Positions 22,330 through 35,864 of a stretch of 64,000 nucleotides of DNA are shown one piece after another. Location: contig MU128959.1 in assembly GCA_014904985.1 (NCBI GenBank), positions 195,080 through 259,079 on the forward strand, read 5' to 3'. The notes below the pieces were generated by a model. That model did not search any database. It worked only from the letters and a program-made list of their open reading frames with translations, and was not told the origin of the DNA. Both the position numbers and the translations under genes were made by a program. Origin of the DNA: Hydnum rufescens UP504. Taxonomy: Eukaryota > Basidiomycota > Agaricomycetes > Cantharellales > Hydnaceae. Position 1 is the stretch's first letter. Every line of letters begins with the position of its first letter.

Positions 22330-25300
22330 CAGCAGTGCCCAACGATAATCATGAGCAATATATAATGTTACTTGATATATTATAATTATGTAGTCGTTTT
22401 CGATAAATCCTCGGGCAGGAAGATGTCTTGGAGAACACTATGTTGCATACCGCAATGTGTGTTGTATATTTCTAGACTATTAATTTCGAGGTACGGTATC
22501 CTGCGACGACATTGTCGTAGATCCAGATATATATAGCCCCTCACCATGTGCGACAATTGCAAGGGCACACTGCTGTCTCACAGATGGCCGCAAGTCCCTC
22601 TCTTTCTCCCAGATATTTTTGTATCCATAATTGTTATGATTCATATCATAGATCTTTTCAGAAGTATTTTCTCTCCTATCGTATTCTTCCTCTACGCACG
22701 CATGGGTACCACTGGTGGCCTATCTATGTGGCGGTGGAGTGCCGCATGGTCAAGTTATGTCGGCAAGGTTCTGTGTTACAGAGCCATACTGTATATTTGG
22801 TTTCATTGTGCCATGATTAGTAGCTTTCATTAAAAAGTCGGGGAACCAACGACAACCCCCCGACAGCGGACCGTACTGTACCCTTTCATTCTCTTTTCCC
22901 ATTTTCTCATTTATGTTGTTGCTTTTTTCTTTTCTTTTACAGTAAAGATGGACACCCATTCCTTTAGTTTTCCTCGGACTCTATTCATGAGAATGTCCCG
23001 TTATGAACCAGATTTACAATAATGCGTATCTCATTCCCCCCTTTCTTATGGTAATACGTGTTCCAAGCGAGTCTATCACTTTGATTATTGCTCGGTGCAG
23101 TGAAGCTGCCCTTGTGGAAACCTTTAGCCTCCCCCCCCCCCTTTCTCCCCTTTCTCGATCCCTCTCCCCATTCTCCATCCTCAGTCGATGGTTATGATGT
23201 AAATACCAGCACCCCTCCCTCCGTGTAATTACCTTCCATCGACAAGTACACTATACAACAAACCTTGTTGGGCTTTCGCTAATGAATTCGAATTTTTTAC
23301 GAGATTCAGATCAGGTCAGATCCGATCGCCGGCTCCGCTCGTCATCCTTCGGTGGATCCCTTAGGCCACAACCCGCTTCTTCCTCTTCCTCTCTCCCCCC
23401 GCTTGCCAAGCCAGATGAACCGGCAAGAAATATATAATGTAGTACTGTCACCAGTTGTAACGTAATAGTACAAAAGAAAGGAGCACTTTGAGGGCTTGGA
23501 GCTTTTGAGCTTTTGAGCTTTTTTTCGCCATATCATTTGCTCCATCATCTCCAATTGGCCACAGACGGGGTGTGTACCGACGCAATGCCACAGCCGCAGG
23601 CACGCGACATTAGAAAAAAAAAACTTGTGGAGTGGAGGCTGACTTTGCACGTTGGGGAATCACATGTAAATAATTGAATGTGGAATGAAATAGGTATTAT
23701 ATATGAATGTCGGGGGCGCGTGCGGCAATCTGTCTTCGGCCGAGGGGTAGATGGATGGATGTGGAGTGAAAGTGAAAGTGAAAGTGAATAAACACGATGA
23801 AAATGGGAGTCATTGCTGGTTATTTTACTTATTTATTTATTTATTTATCATGCCACATATGCATGCACGCGACATGTCGGTGAGGGAATAACGCCCTCTC
23901 TCGTTCTTGTTCTTTTCTTCCAGACTCCTCCGATGTCAGTGTGTGGGGCGAGCGGGGGTATTATCGCACTCTGCAATTGGGGTCATATGGATCCGTGCGT
24001 GGGATTGGCGGGGACGAGGGAGGATATACGAGAGTGTTCATCTTCACTGGCTGGACACATTCATTGTGTCGTTCTAAAGTTCGCACATTGTAAGAGGGAT
24101 GAAGAGATTCCACGATTAAGACCGCGTGAATACTTTTGTCGGTTCTCGGTGGTCGTCATCTTCCGCCCCTGGAGCCGGGGGACGCTATGTAATGTAATGT
24201 GGAATTGTGGAATCGTGTAATCGTCATCCATCTCCGAATCGAAAGATAGGGTCCGTGGCGGCGTGGCCTTGATTACATCTCGGATCGTCTCCCACTTGGG
24301 GAAATATGGAATCCAGGGGAAGGACGGTCAGTAACAGGGGTTCGATGGGAATTTTTTTTTTTGCGTGTATGGTGTTGGGTGGAGAGAGGCAATGTATTTT
24401 TTCTTCCCGCTGACTGACTTTGATCGTGGCCTCGATTCGTGGAACCAGCCACAGGTCCGAGGAAGGGGGGATGATTACAGTAAGATGATCGTGAGTGTAA
24501 GAAATATACATGTAGATATTTTTGAAGCACACACGCACGAAGAGGCTTCGAAGGCTCCGTCCATTCACTGGACGGAACCACAACCAAGGGACCTCCACTT
24601 CCGCGGGCATGGTTTCCGGAGGGCGCAGCGGGGGTGGAGAAAAATGAGTCAGAATATGGCGGATGGCGCCTTCTTCTTCTTCTTCCCTATTACAGTATGC
24701 AACAGTATGCAACTATGCCAGGTGCAGGTGATTTTTTGGGGGATCAGACTATCCCCGGTTGAAGCTACATATAACTTGTTGAGCTGGGTTTTGCTTCCTG
24801 ACTCGGTCGTCGATATCGATACTCCCAGGTCATATACACTGTGCAAAGCGGATATCGGATGCTATCTGCGTCCGAGGCCAGCACCGCTAATCAGATATCC
24901 TCACCGCGTTCGCCCGATATTGCCAGAATGGATTGGGGGCTCAATGCAGCATGCGGCCAGCCTCCTGGTTCTGCTTTTTTTTTCCCCGCCACTCAACAAT
25001 GAATGAGGATAGGCAAATAAACATTACCATCGAATACGCGAAGAACTATACTATAGATCTGCTTGCTCAATACCAGGGGTGGTTGACAGTCGGTTCGAGA
25101 CGGGAACGAAGATCCGAAAGCCAGTGTTGGCATATTCAAGTCAAGTACGAGTTCGGAAGAGGGGGGGGGGGCTTGGGTGCCTTGTAAAGTGTGGCGCCTG
25201 CTCTGAGAGACAAGGGGGGGCTCGACATCCTCCCCCCCCCCACCCCCACCCCACGTGGTGTGCATATCACAGCGAGGGGGGAGAACGTGAAAATTCACCG

Positions 25301-26783
25301 TGAGATTTGAAGGAGCTGCCATTGGTCCCGATGCAGGCACACATAGCCAAAGGTATATGCAATCGGTGGAATGGTGGAGGGGGGCCGCATGTTTAATTCT
25401 TCACAGTACTCATTACCCGCAGCAGGACCCACCTAATGGAGAGAAAAAGCGCCGCCGAGAGCTTCAGGGCTTCAGAGCGAGCCGGATATAGTAGCTCTCG
25501 TCTGAATTAACACCGCATCGTAATCGTCAGCCACAATCTTCGATATGCTGTGGAGACCGACATTAAAAAATCTCACAACAAGGGGGAATGAATAATCGCG
25601 CTGCATCAGTCAAATGTGACGTTAACTGACCCGTTTGCGGAGACTGCAGTTTGGGCCCCCTGCGTCCAGATGCCAGAGCCTCCTGAGATGATGATAATAC
25701 CCAATGGTGATCCTTTTTGAAAAGCCTTGATCATAATAAGGTCGAGATACAGAAGATCCACTCCACTATCAGAAGTGTGCCGCACCTTTCTCTACGACTG
25801 TATGAAGCGTGAAAAGCGAGCAGGACACAGGCACCCGTGGCAGTTTCATACTGTACTACGGTACCTGGAGCACGGTCATCCCGCTTAACTAAGTGGCTTT
25901 GTGTTACGCGATAAGATCCAGTTGATCAAGCGGAGAATCCTCTGATACTGTACACATCAAGATTTTTCGCAAAGATGCGAAGTCTTTCTATATATATACT
26001 GTATAGGATATAGGATTGCATCATCGGTTTTTATTTTTATTTTTAGAGGATGTGATACGGAAATATTACTGTATTTGACGACCCAGGCGCGCAAACCGCC
26101 CCCCAAATAGCAAGTCGTGGAAGAAAGCCCCTACCCCCTAGTCCGAAGGCACCAAGTCGCAGGTATCCATACGGGAAATAATAACGCGTTCCTGAATACC
26201 GTCGTGTCGCACGTTCCTTTCCTGGTTGCCTCGTAGTCTCCACTTTGACATATACACTATCATTCCGTCACCAGGACCACTTGACCCGATCACAAGAACA
26301 CACCCTTGTATTTTGAGGGCAGTATCCGCGGGGATAGGAAGGGGAAATATGGCTTGTATCTTGAGTAATGATTAATGAATCGGGAAAGGGATCGATCGTT
26401 GCTACCGCGAAGAACAGTAGTGATTCAAGCATGAAACAAAGTGAGCATCTGGGATACAGAATCCGGTGCAAGTGGAGGAAGAGGGAGTGCAAGGAAAAGC
26501 GAATACATTAAAAAATATCGAGGAGGATAGCGTAGATTGGTAGGGAATGACCGGTAAGGCGACCAAATGTCCATAAATACTCAACCAAATACCACGGTAG
26601 GTGTGAGAACAGACATGGCAGTTCGAACTGTAATTATACGATACTTGCGTGAGGGTCGAAAAAAATCGACAAATGGGTATTGGGTATTGGGTGCAAACAA
26701 CAAGAACCTTGCAACGATGGGTGAGAAGGGTAATCTTGATGCGAGAGAGCAAGCAATTCACACCGTGAGACAGGCAAAGGTAC
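22330..26783. other. 4.4-kb gene-poor region with homopolymers and microsatellites
   Basis: No coding region can be supported. The longest frame (24365-25006 plus) runs through TTC and T homopolymers and is overlapped by equal frames on the other strand. Simple repeats are AGTGAA repeated at about 23765-23788, TTTA repeated at about 23826-23847, and long G and C runs at about 25167-25177 and 25231-25240. The kinase at 26784-28569 ends here convergently with factor 1, so part of the region is 3' UTR from both sides. Regulatory RNA cannot be excluded. Confidence 0.5.
23765..23847. repeat. microsatellites (AGTGAA)n and (TTTA)n
   Basis: Two short perfect arrays about 40 bp apart: about four AGTGAA units, then about five TTTA units. 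They have no coding context and are probably polymorphic. Confidence 0.85.
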
Positions 26784-28569
<1,786 letters not shown>

Positions 28570-28973
28570 GTGGTCAAGAATTAGGGATGACGAGCGTTAC
28601 CAAAGTTCGATTTGGTGAAATCGTCGATCACTGGCGGGAACGAAAGAATGGGTATATTGCAGCGAGCAAAAGGCGTCAGCACTGTTGAAGGCAGCTAATG
28701 ACACCCCTGGGGGCGAGTTGGAGAAAAACAAAACAAAAAAAAGCAGGAGAGGAAGCGAAGCGGTTGTAAGGGAACGGAGTTATTCCCGGATCCCAGACAC
28801 GTGCCCACACCCACATCAGTCTTGGAGGAATCTCGTACCCAGAACAAAGGCTTCAATTCAAACTACGCGAGAACATGTGGCCGTTTCATTTTGGCCGTCT
28901 CTGCCTCGACATGAAACTTTGATTACAATGGCCTTTGTCCTCCTACTGGCATTAAAAACAAGGAACCACCCCG

Positions 28974-30874
28974 TCATGCACCAGGCTTTTCGGCCCCAGC
29001 TTTCGACAATATCCACAAGGAATCCTTCATCTGTACTGTCGGCAAAATTCCCAGGAAACCACCCTTCATGTTCACACCAGCTACGCTCCGCACAACATCC
29101 GTGACATCCCACTCGCTTGGTGCGAAATTACTCCGATCTTCGACGATCGCGTGGGTAAGCTTGATCCCTGGTGGTAATATCTTGAAGTAGTGCCAGTCAC
29201 GCTCAGGTACATCCAAAAAACTTGGGTGCGGAAATGAATCCTCTTCAAGGAATAGGGACGCTCCTGTCTGGGCAGCAAGATTGTCCATGTACACGTTGGC
29301 TTTGGGCCACGGTGTTAGGCTAGAAACCACACTCAATATAGAATGGAAACTCGCCTATTGGGCTTGTAGAGAGGTTACGTAAACGATTCAATGCGACTCC
29401 ACCGGGATAATTCCGTTGCGAGATCAGAGTCCACATCACCGTGACAGCGCAAGTGAGCGTCAAGAGTCCAAGTAGAGCAAGGCGGGACACGATCCCAAAA
29501 GCTCCTTTTCGCGACGACCTAGAAACATTATGAATGATAAACATCCAGAAATCGACCTCGGCCACTCATATACTGACAGCCACGCAGCGCCTCGGCATGA
29601 GGCTATGTTTACGAGAGGTATAATATAGACAATAAATCGCCACTCCTTGTGTCCGAGGCCAGATATCAACGCCACAAATATGATCGCAGGGAAGAGCAGA
29701 GATCTCATTCGCCTATCAATCAGAAGACCAACGAGAGACAGCGGCACGGTGCCGAGGAGCAATTTTGGAAGGTGCACCGTAATGTACGCGTGTGCTGGGG
29801 ACGTCTAGCCGTGGCAATGAGACTCCTAGATCGTTGCAGTGATACGGGCTCGTTCGAGTACTCACCCCCCATTCTGAACTCTTGCCATCCAGCACATTGA
29901 ATCGCACACCCGCTAATTCGGGCCAAATTGGGAACTGATCCCAAAAGTACGAATCCACACAAATTGTAGCGGCTGACGAAGGACGTAAGGGTGGGGAACA
30001 GAATGCGCTCTTCACTGAAAACAAGACGAACCAATGGCCAGCAGTGCAACAGTGAAGCCAGTGGATAATAGACTTCGGAACGTCATTCTACGCGTAATCA
30101 GCATCTGGAGAGCCAGAGGCGCGAGAAACAACGCAAGCTCGGCTCGAAAGATGATTGCGGTAGCAGTGATGAGGCCGATTGCAGATCTTGCGGAACGAGA
30201 GTCCTTCGTAGGGGAACCAATGAGCAGACTCAAGGCGACGTTCACTGGGCATTGGGCTTCAGTCACACACCAACATTCGATCAGACCGTGTAAAGTGTAC
30301 TTACTGGGGAATAACGCGAACATGTTTGGGCAGAGTCCTGCCCATCCAGAATGGCAAATGGAATTGTACAGCACAGATAACAGCGAACCATTGGCCTTCA
30401 CGGGCGCCGTACCGACGCGAAACTGCGCGTCTCAACATAACGAGACCCGATGCGTTCACTGTTGCCAGCACTATACGAACTGGCTAAGCGAAGTTGTCAG
30501 ACGCAATTCAACTCGAAATAGATATGAACGAACCTATTAATTGCACGGAAGTCTTGGAGGCCAATAAACCCAGTGTTCGTGCTCCAAGTAAGAACGGGCG
30601 AGAAATATTTGCCAGAATAACACTTCCGATGAAAGACCTAGGCACGACGCCAGGAAAGATGAAGTGGTCGTACTAAACGATGTACTGAGGGGTGCTGCAC
30701 AGATGGAAAGAGGGGAGGCTTACCTTCCGCAACTCCATCGAGCCCAACACCGTACATGAGAATGTCATGGGTTGCGTGCAAATTGAAGCTTTCCTCTACT
30801 TTCGTGTATGGTGAAACAATGACGTGCATTATCGCGATCGCGTACAGCAATACGTCCAGGAGCATGGCGACCAT
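28974..30874 (-). CDS. ALG12: ALG12-type alpha-1,6-mannosyltransferase (ER N-glycan assembly)
   Basis: ER membrane enzyme that adds the eighth mannose from dolichyl-P-mannose to the lipid-linked oligosaccharide. Exons 5' to 3': 30724-30874, 30534-30672, 30305-30479, 30032-30244, 29866-29972, 29578-29804, 29355-29518 and 28974-29299. The luminal motif SPYTKVEESFNLHATHDIL identifies the GT22 family; then YDHFIFPGVVPRSFIGS, LRRAVSRRYG, MGRTLPNMFALFP, IIFRAELALFLAPL, VDSYFWDQFPIWPE and GHKEWRFIVYIIPL follow, all hydrophobic or loop blocks of ALG12. The HKE(W)R segment is a conserved family motif. The last intron (29300-29354) is GC-AG. At intron 1 the donor leaves one extra base, so the model needs a one-base correction near 30724. 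Start at 30874; the next Met, nine bases in, is equally possible. Confidence 0.92.
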
Positions 30875-31731
30875 GTCGTGCGCTCCCGTAGTGGCAGATT
30901 TGCTAACTGCTTGGTCACAATGGGTATTATGTAATGGTCGGTCCCTATACATTATTTACACGTGTGGGACGAGGATTTGAAATGCCTGTGCAAACAGTTC
31001 AGAAAGAGTAATTGTGACGCATGACTGAACGTACGGTCACTCTCAGTAATGATTCTGACCACGGTCTTCTGTACAATCCATACCATGTTGCAGACAGGGT
31101 TTTAATCATGCGCATTGCAGATATTAATTCCTTTGACAACCTCAGGCTTCGTAATTGTGATCATACATTGTGCTTGGCTAAGATTCAGGACTGACTCATG
31201 GCCTCTCATGAGGTATATTGAAGATCTACTGAAGCATGTTGGCAGATTTCCTGACCATTCTAGGTAATGAGGAGCATCGTAGGAAAGATGAAGGTGATTC
31301 CAGATCCATCTCAGGTTATGTCGATCATTTGGATGCTTATTGGCTTGTGCACATCCTGAACTACTAATCAGGTAGACAGTGAAAGCACGATCATCGGATA
31401 ATGGAGTGGAAATGAGACCAAAGAATTTCACAAGAGGAAAGGTCTGCCGCGGTCTAATCTTCTAATTGATATGCATGGCAACATCAACTCATTTCCTCCT
31501 TTTAGGCTAGTTGCGGGCTTCAGACTCTGTTCCCAATGTCTTTCAGTTTCTGGAAGATGGCAACGCAACATCCAAGCCAATACAGGAATTCAAAAGTCTG
31601 AAGTGTTTGGCCCCGCAATATCCGGGGCTTGCCGTCTAACATCACCGTCACTAGGATTCGCTTCCAGTGCCTCCAAATACCGTGGCTCCCGTTGATTGGA
31701 AGACAGGACAGGACATATTCCATGAAACAAA
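30875..31731. other. divergent intergenic region, ALG12 / TRP channel
   Basis: About 860 bp between two divergently read genes. Short open frames on both strands have no motif. It should hold both promoters. Nothing else is recognised. Confidence 0.4.
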
Positions 31732-34700
31732 ATGCCTGCTTATGATCCAGAAATACAAGAAAACGATCGTACTCTTACTGATGTGCCAGCCACCGATGAT
31801 GGACTCCTCGAACTGCCTGTGTATCCTTTGATACATTTCATTCGAAGTGATGTAGAAGAAAATATTGGTCTGTAGCGGTAATGGCGCCCATTCGACAATA
31901 CTTAGAGCTAATGGGCCTCTCACTCATACTTAGACACGAGCTTGACATGGAGGTAGGCAAACAGGGGAAATAATTTGACCGTTGTCGGCTGATTATACAT
32001 CTATAGTCAACTAGTATGGTCTTAAAGCCATCTACATCCTCAACCTGCTAACGCCATCCCCCTTGTAGACCACACCTGAGATCAATTTTACCGTGGTGCG
32101 CCCTCTAGTCCTTAAATATGCGAAGGCTCATAATCCTGCTGTTGGTGCGTGGGGCTGGATCCTCCTCCGGCATTGGTTAGCCCTGAATTTCAGAACAAAC
32201 AGTATACGCGATGCTCGTCGTCCGTTCTCATTTCCAATCCCTAGCTGAGAACAACCTGGCCTTCACAGGTATAATCCAAACTAGGGCAAGTCTGTGCGAA
32301 CTCTTGGCTGTGAAATTGCTCCGCCACTTCACGAGCTCACAAGTGGAATTGACCACTGTCCTCACACATCCATGGAGTCCTTTGCAATCTGCTCCCGATC
32401 GAGTCGTAGAACAGGTCAAAATCATTGTAGGCGACAATCCTGCATATTTGGACGAAGCTGCAAGTGTTCTAGAGGTATCCCCCCTTCGCTAAATATTGTG
32501 CCTTGTCGGATCATGACGTTTCATCGTACAGGTCGCCATCTCCACCGAATCAAAGCACTTTTGTTCTTCGCCTTTGGTCCAGAACATCATCACTGATATC
32601 TGGATGGGCCGAGTGGTTTTCTCCACTTCGTCTACACGCTCTCTCGTTCAGGACAATTACAAATCAAAGGCAGTATCAATATACGACCCTCGAGACGCTC
32701 CATTCTTTGATCACTACCGTTTGCGAGTTCCCCGCTATCGAGCAATAATGGAATTTGTCAATTTTGCTGTCTTGCTCTTCCTTTTCATCGTGTGTCTATC
32801 ATGTAAAGATATGAGTGCTTGATCTCGTTTTCCCACACTGACCTTAGTTCATAGCAAAAAATCTCTCTCACATTACAGCGTCTGAGGTTGTCTTCATGGG
32901 TTCGTGCTGCTATCTCGTCGCCTCCGCATATGCACAATTTTGCGTTCCTATCATCTAGTCTTTGTTTTGGGCTTCATGCTCGACGAGTTCGCTGCATCAC
33001 AGGTAGTCATATATGACCATGGCACCCGATCAGGCAAAACTAATGGGGGGTTGAATTGTTAGGAGCACGGTTGGACAAGTAGGCTCTTCGAAGTTCAAAT
33101 TCGATTTATCTCTTCTCATTGTTTTGTCTTGATCATCAATCCAGTTTACATCGCAGGCGTAAGTTATTTGTATGCTTCAATCACATTTCCATCTCACATT
33201 CTAGGACTTACAGATGTGGAATGGCTTCGACATGTAAGCTCGCCGCGGTTCACAGTTCTGCACTCGGGTGCACTTATGCGACATTTTCCCTGCAGGGTTT
33301 TCAGTAAGTGTGATCCGATGCATGGAAGGCATGGTAATGAACTTTACTTGAAGTTTTCATTTTCCTGGCCTACTTCGGCTTGCGGATCAAGGGGATTATA
33401 CACCATGATGTGGGGTTCTATAAGTGTGGTCAATCAAGGTTTTGACTAATTTTCGTGCTAGGAATGGTATTCCGATCTCGCCTTCGATATATTGTCATGT
33501 GGTGCATGCATCCTATTCCCAAGGTAAATGTGCGCGCCAACCTAGTCCGTTCCCACTTGCTGAGGGCCATCTCATAGAATGGCGTTCTTCTCTATCTCTA
33601 ATAATGTTGGTCATCCTGTATGCCACCCTCCTCGGTCTTTCCCCCCGAGATTGGCTCAATGTGTGTCCAGCGCCTTAAAGGGCATGATTGCAGACTTCCT
33701 TTATTTCATCGCAATTGCAGCCATTTGTTTCTCTGGATTGCTCTTCACGTTGCATGGCCTCGGTACGCAGTCCCAATCTCGGTTTGTCAGATCCCATTTG
33801 ATTTATAGTGTGCCCAGCTGGCGACAAGTGGCCCGTTAAAGATATTGGTTGGCTAGTGAGTCAGATGATCTCTTTGGCCACTAATCCCTGACTTATTGTT
33901 TTTAGATGGTCCAAATCTGGTTCGGTTCGAATCCAACTCTACAGCTTCTAGTCTTGATTGTTCCTAAATCTCGGCGTGTACAGGTAACACTTCCCTGAGC
34001 TTCGAAGAGGCCACGAGCTTCCACCCTATTTTCGTGAGCATCGTATTGCTGTGGTTCCTAGAAGTCGCTAAACCAATTGCCTAGGGTCCCATTCTCATGG
34101 CGAGCATTACCGAATGTCGACGCAAGTGTCTTCCACTGACTTAGATCAAACAGGTAATATTTGCTGCTTTGTCAAACACGCTGCTCTATCACTAGTGGGT
34201 CCAACTCCTTTTTCTATGGATCTTATCTAAGTCTTCCGGCATTTAGTCCTCATCTCCATATTGTCGAACACATTTGCGCGGATCAACGAGGCAAGTATCT
34301 ATGAATCGTATCAGCCGCCATCGCTCCTTCTCATGCCTCTTTGACCCAGCATGCCTCCCAAGAGGTACTGAAGAAGTCACACGCTCTCTAGGCACGACAG
34401 CTGATCGATGTAACACCTCTAGTTCCTATTCCAATTCGCGATATCGACATTAGAAGGGTATGAATTGCTCTGGTTCCATGCAGCATTACTGAATGTCAAG
34501 CTTTGGACTGATATAGCGTGAAGGCAGATGCCGTCTTAGTATATCAGCCTCCATTCAACCTTGCAGGTGAGCCGAAGTCGCCTTATCGGGCATAATTGGA
34601 CCGGCAATTCGATACCTTAATTATTGGCGCCGCCATTCTCATCCCATCAGCGTATGCAATCCTCTCTGTATTGAGTTGGTTCTTCTCCCCGAGAGTAGTG

Positions 34701-35503
34701 CACACCGCCAATGTGTTCATGATTCGTGTAACGGTAATGTTCTCTAGCCCTCTCTACGAGAGCGGACCGACCTTATCGCTCTTATTGGCCATTGAATAGT
34801 CTTTTCCCATGCTGGTTGCAATTGCGTGCTATGAGCGATTCGTATTGCCAGGGCCAGGTCTGGTCGAATCGAGCAAAGGTGTAGCTAGTGTACTGTACAA
34901 CATCGTTCCACGGCAAGTCCAGGATCTTCCATTTTTCGAGTACGTGTTATATTTCGTGGTTTAAACGGGAGTTGACGTGGGAATCGTCAGTGCGATCGTA
35001 GGAAGCCGGTCGCACAAGCTCTTGGACGCGGTACTGCACGCCGATTATGACATCGGGGATCGTGGGCCCTTTGAAGACGAAGACGGCGATGCACTTCTCA
35101 GCGTTAACGAATCCAACCAAAAGACCCAGACCAATAGGAATGACGAAGACCCTGAAAATTATCTTCGAGGGCGTCGTGTCAAGTCATCAATAAGCCACCA
35201 TCCTGTGACACCGACCACGGGACGCTCTCGTAGCCAGCGGCCAGAAGAGGCTCGTCAAGCTGGATTGCTTCCTCTGGGACCAGACAGCCCCTTGCACGAT
35301 CCTTTGCCCATCGGCGTCTGCTATCCGTTGATCGCGATGCCCCCCGTTCACCCCGCAGTGAAGATGTTGTTGCCGGACTGAAACGTATAGAGGCGATTCT
35401 GACGGAGCGATCGACAGTGGAAAAGGAGCTGAAGGAGGTTTCAGAGCGGCAGACACGCATTGAGGCTTTACTCTTGAGTCTCACTCGGGAGATGAGGGCA
35501 TGA
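31732..35503 (+). CDS. YVC1-like vacuolar TRP calcium channel, frame-damaged
   Basis: Fungal TRP-type cation channel expected at the vacuolar membrane. The first exon (31732-31867) encodes MPAYDPEIQ; later exons include 31934-31952, 32069-32144, 32203-32474, 32532 onward and many short ones to 35503. Diagnostic blocks are NFTVVRPLVLKYAKAHN, IYDPRDAPFFDHYRLRVPR, SEVVFM/FVLGFMLDEFAASQ, IADFLYFIAIAAICFSGLLF, VQIWFG/NTSLSFEEATSFHPIF (the pore-side block) and AALSNTLL. The cytosolic tail begins SRSHKLLDAVL and ends in a coiled coil. Tiny exons include 8 nt at 33296-33303, 14 nt at 33145-33158 and 20 nt at 33224-33243. Two introns are GC-AG (34100-34153 and 34291-34349). At least four joins (near 31952, 33620, 34195 and 35290) fail by one or two bases, so this may be a pseudogene or an error-rich consensus. 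Confidence 0.8.
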
Positions 35504-35864
35504 TGCAACTTATGTTCCGTGGTGTCAGGGTGTGACTCCATATTTGGAGGATGTTCAGATACATACTGGTTTACCAAACCCGTGGTTGTGCATATGACCA
35601 TGGAGATTTGAATTGGTTTAATCTTACGTCAGTCGTTATTCTAGATTGACTGGTTAAGAGGCCAAGGCGTACGGCTGCCTCCTGGAGCGGACTTGCGAGG
35701 ATTATTAGAGGAAATAGCCAAACTTGCCTTTCTGAGGCTTATGGAGCCAACGGCCAGGAAGAAGGGTGTATTAGTGTATGCAAGATTTGATCCCGTTCAA
35801 CTGAATTGATAGATACGCCCAACTTGAACAGACCCTGTTCTGAGAGACTTCTCAACACCACCCC

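Noticed and set aside
24365..25006. 213-codon plus-strand frame as a gene
   Set aside because: It runs through T and TTC homopolymers, has no domain, and equal-length frames exist on the opposite strand.
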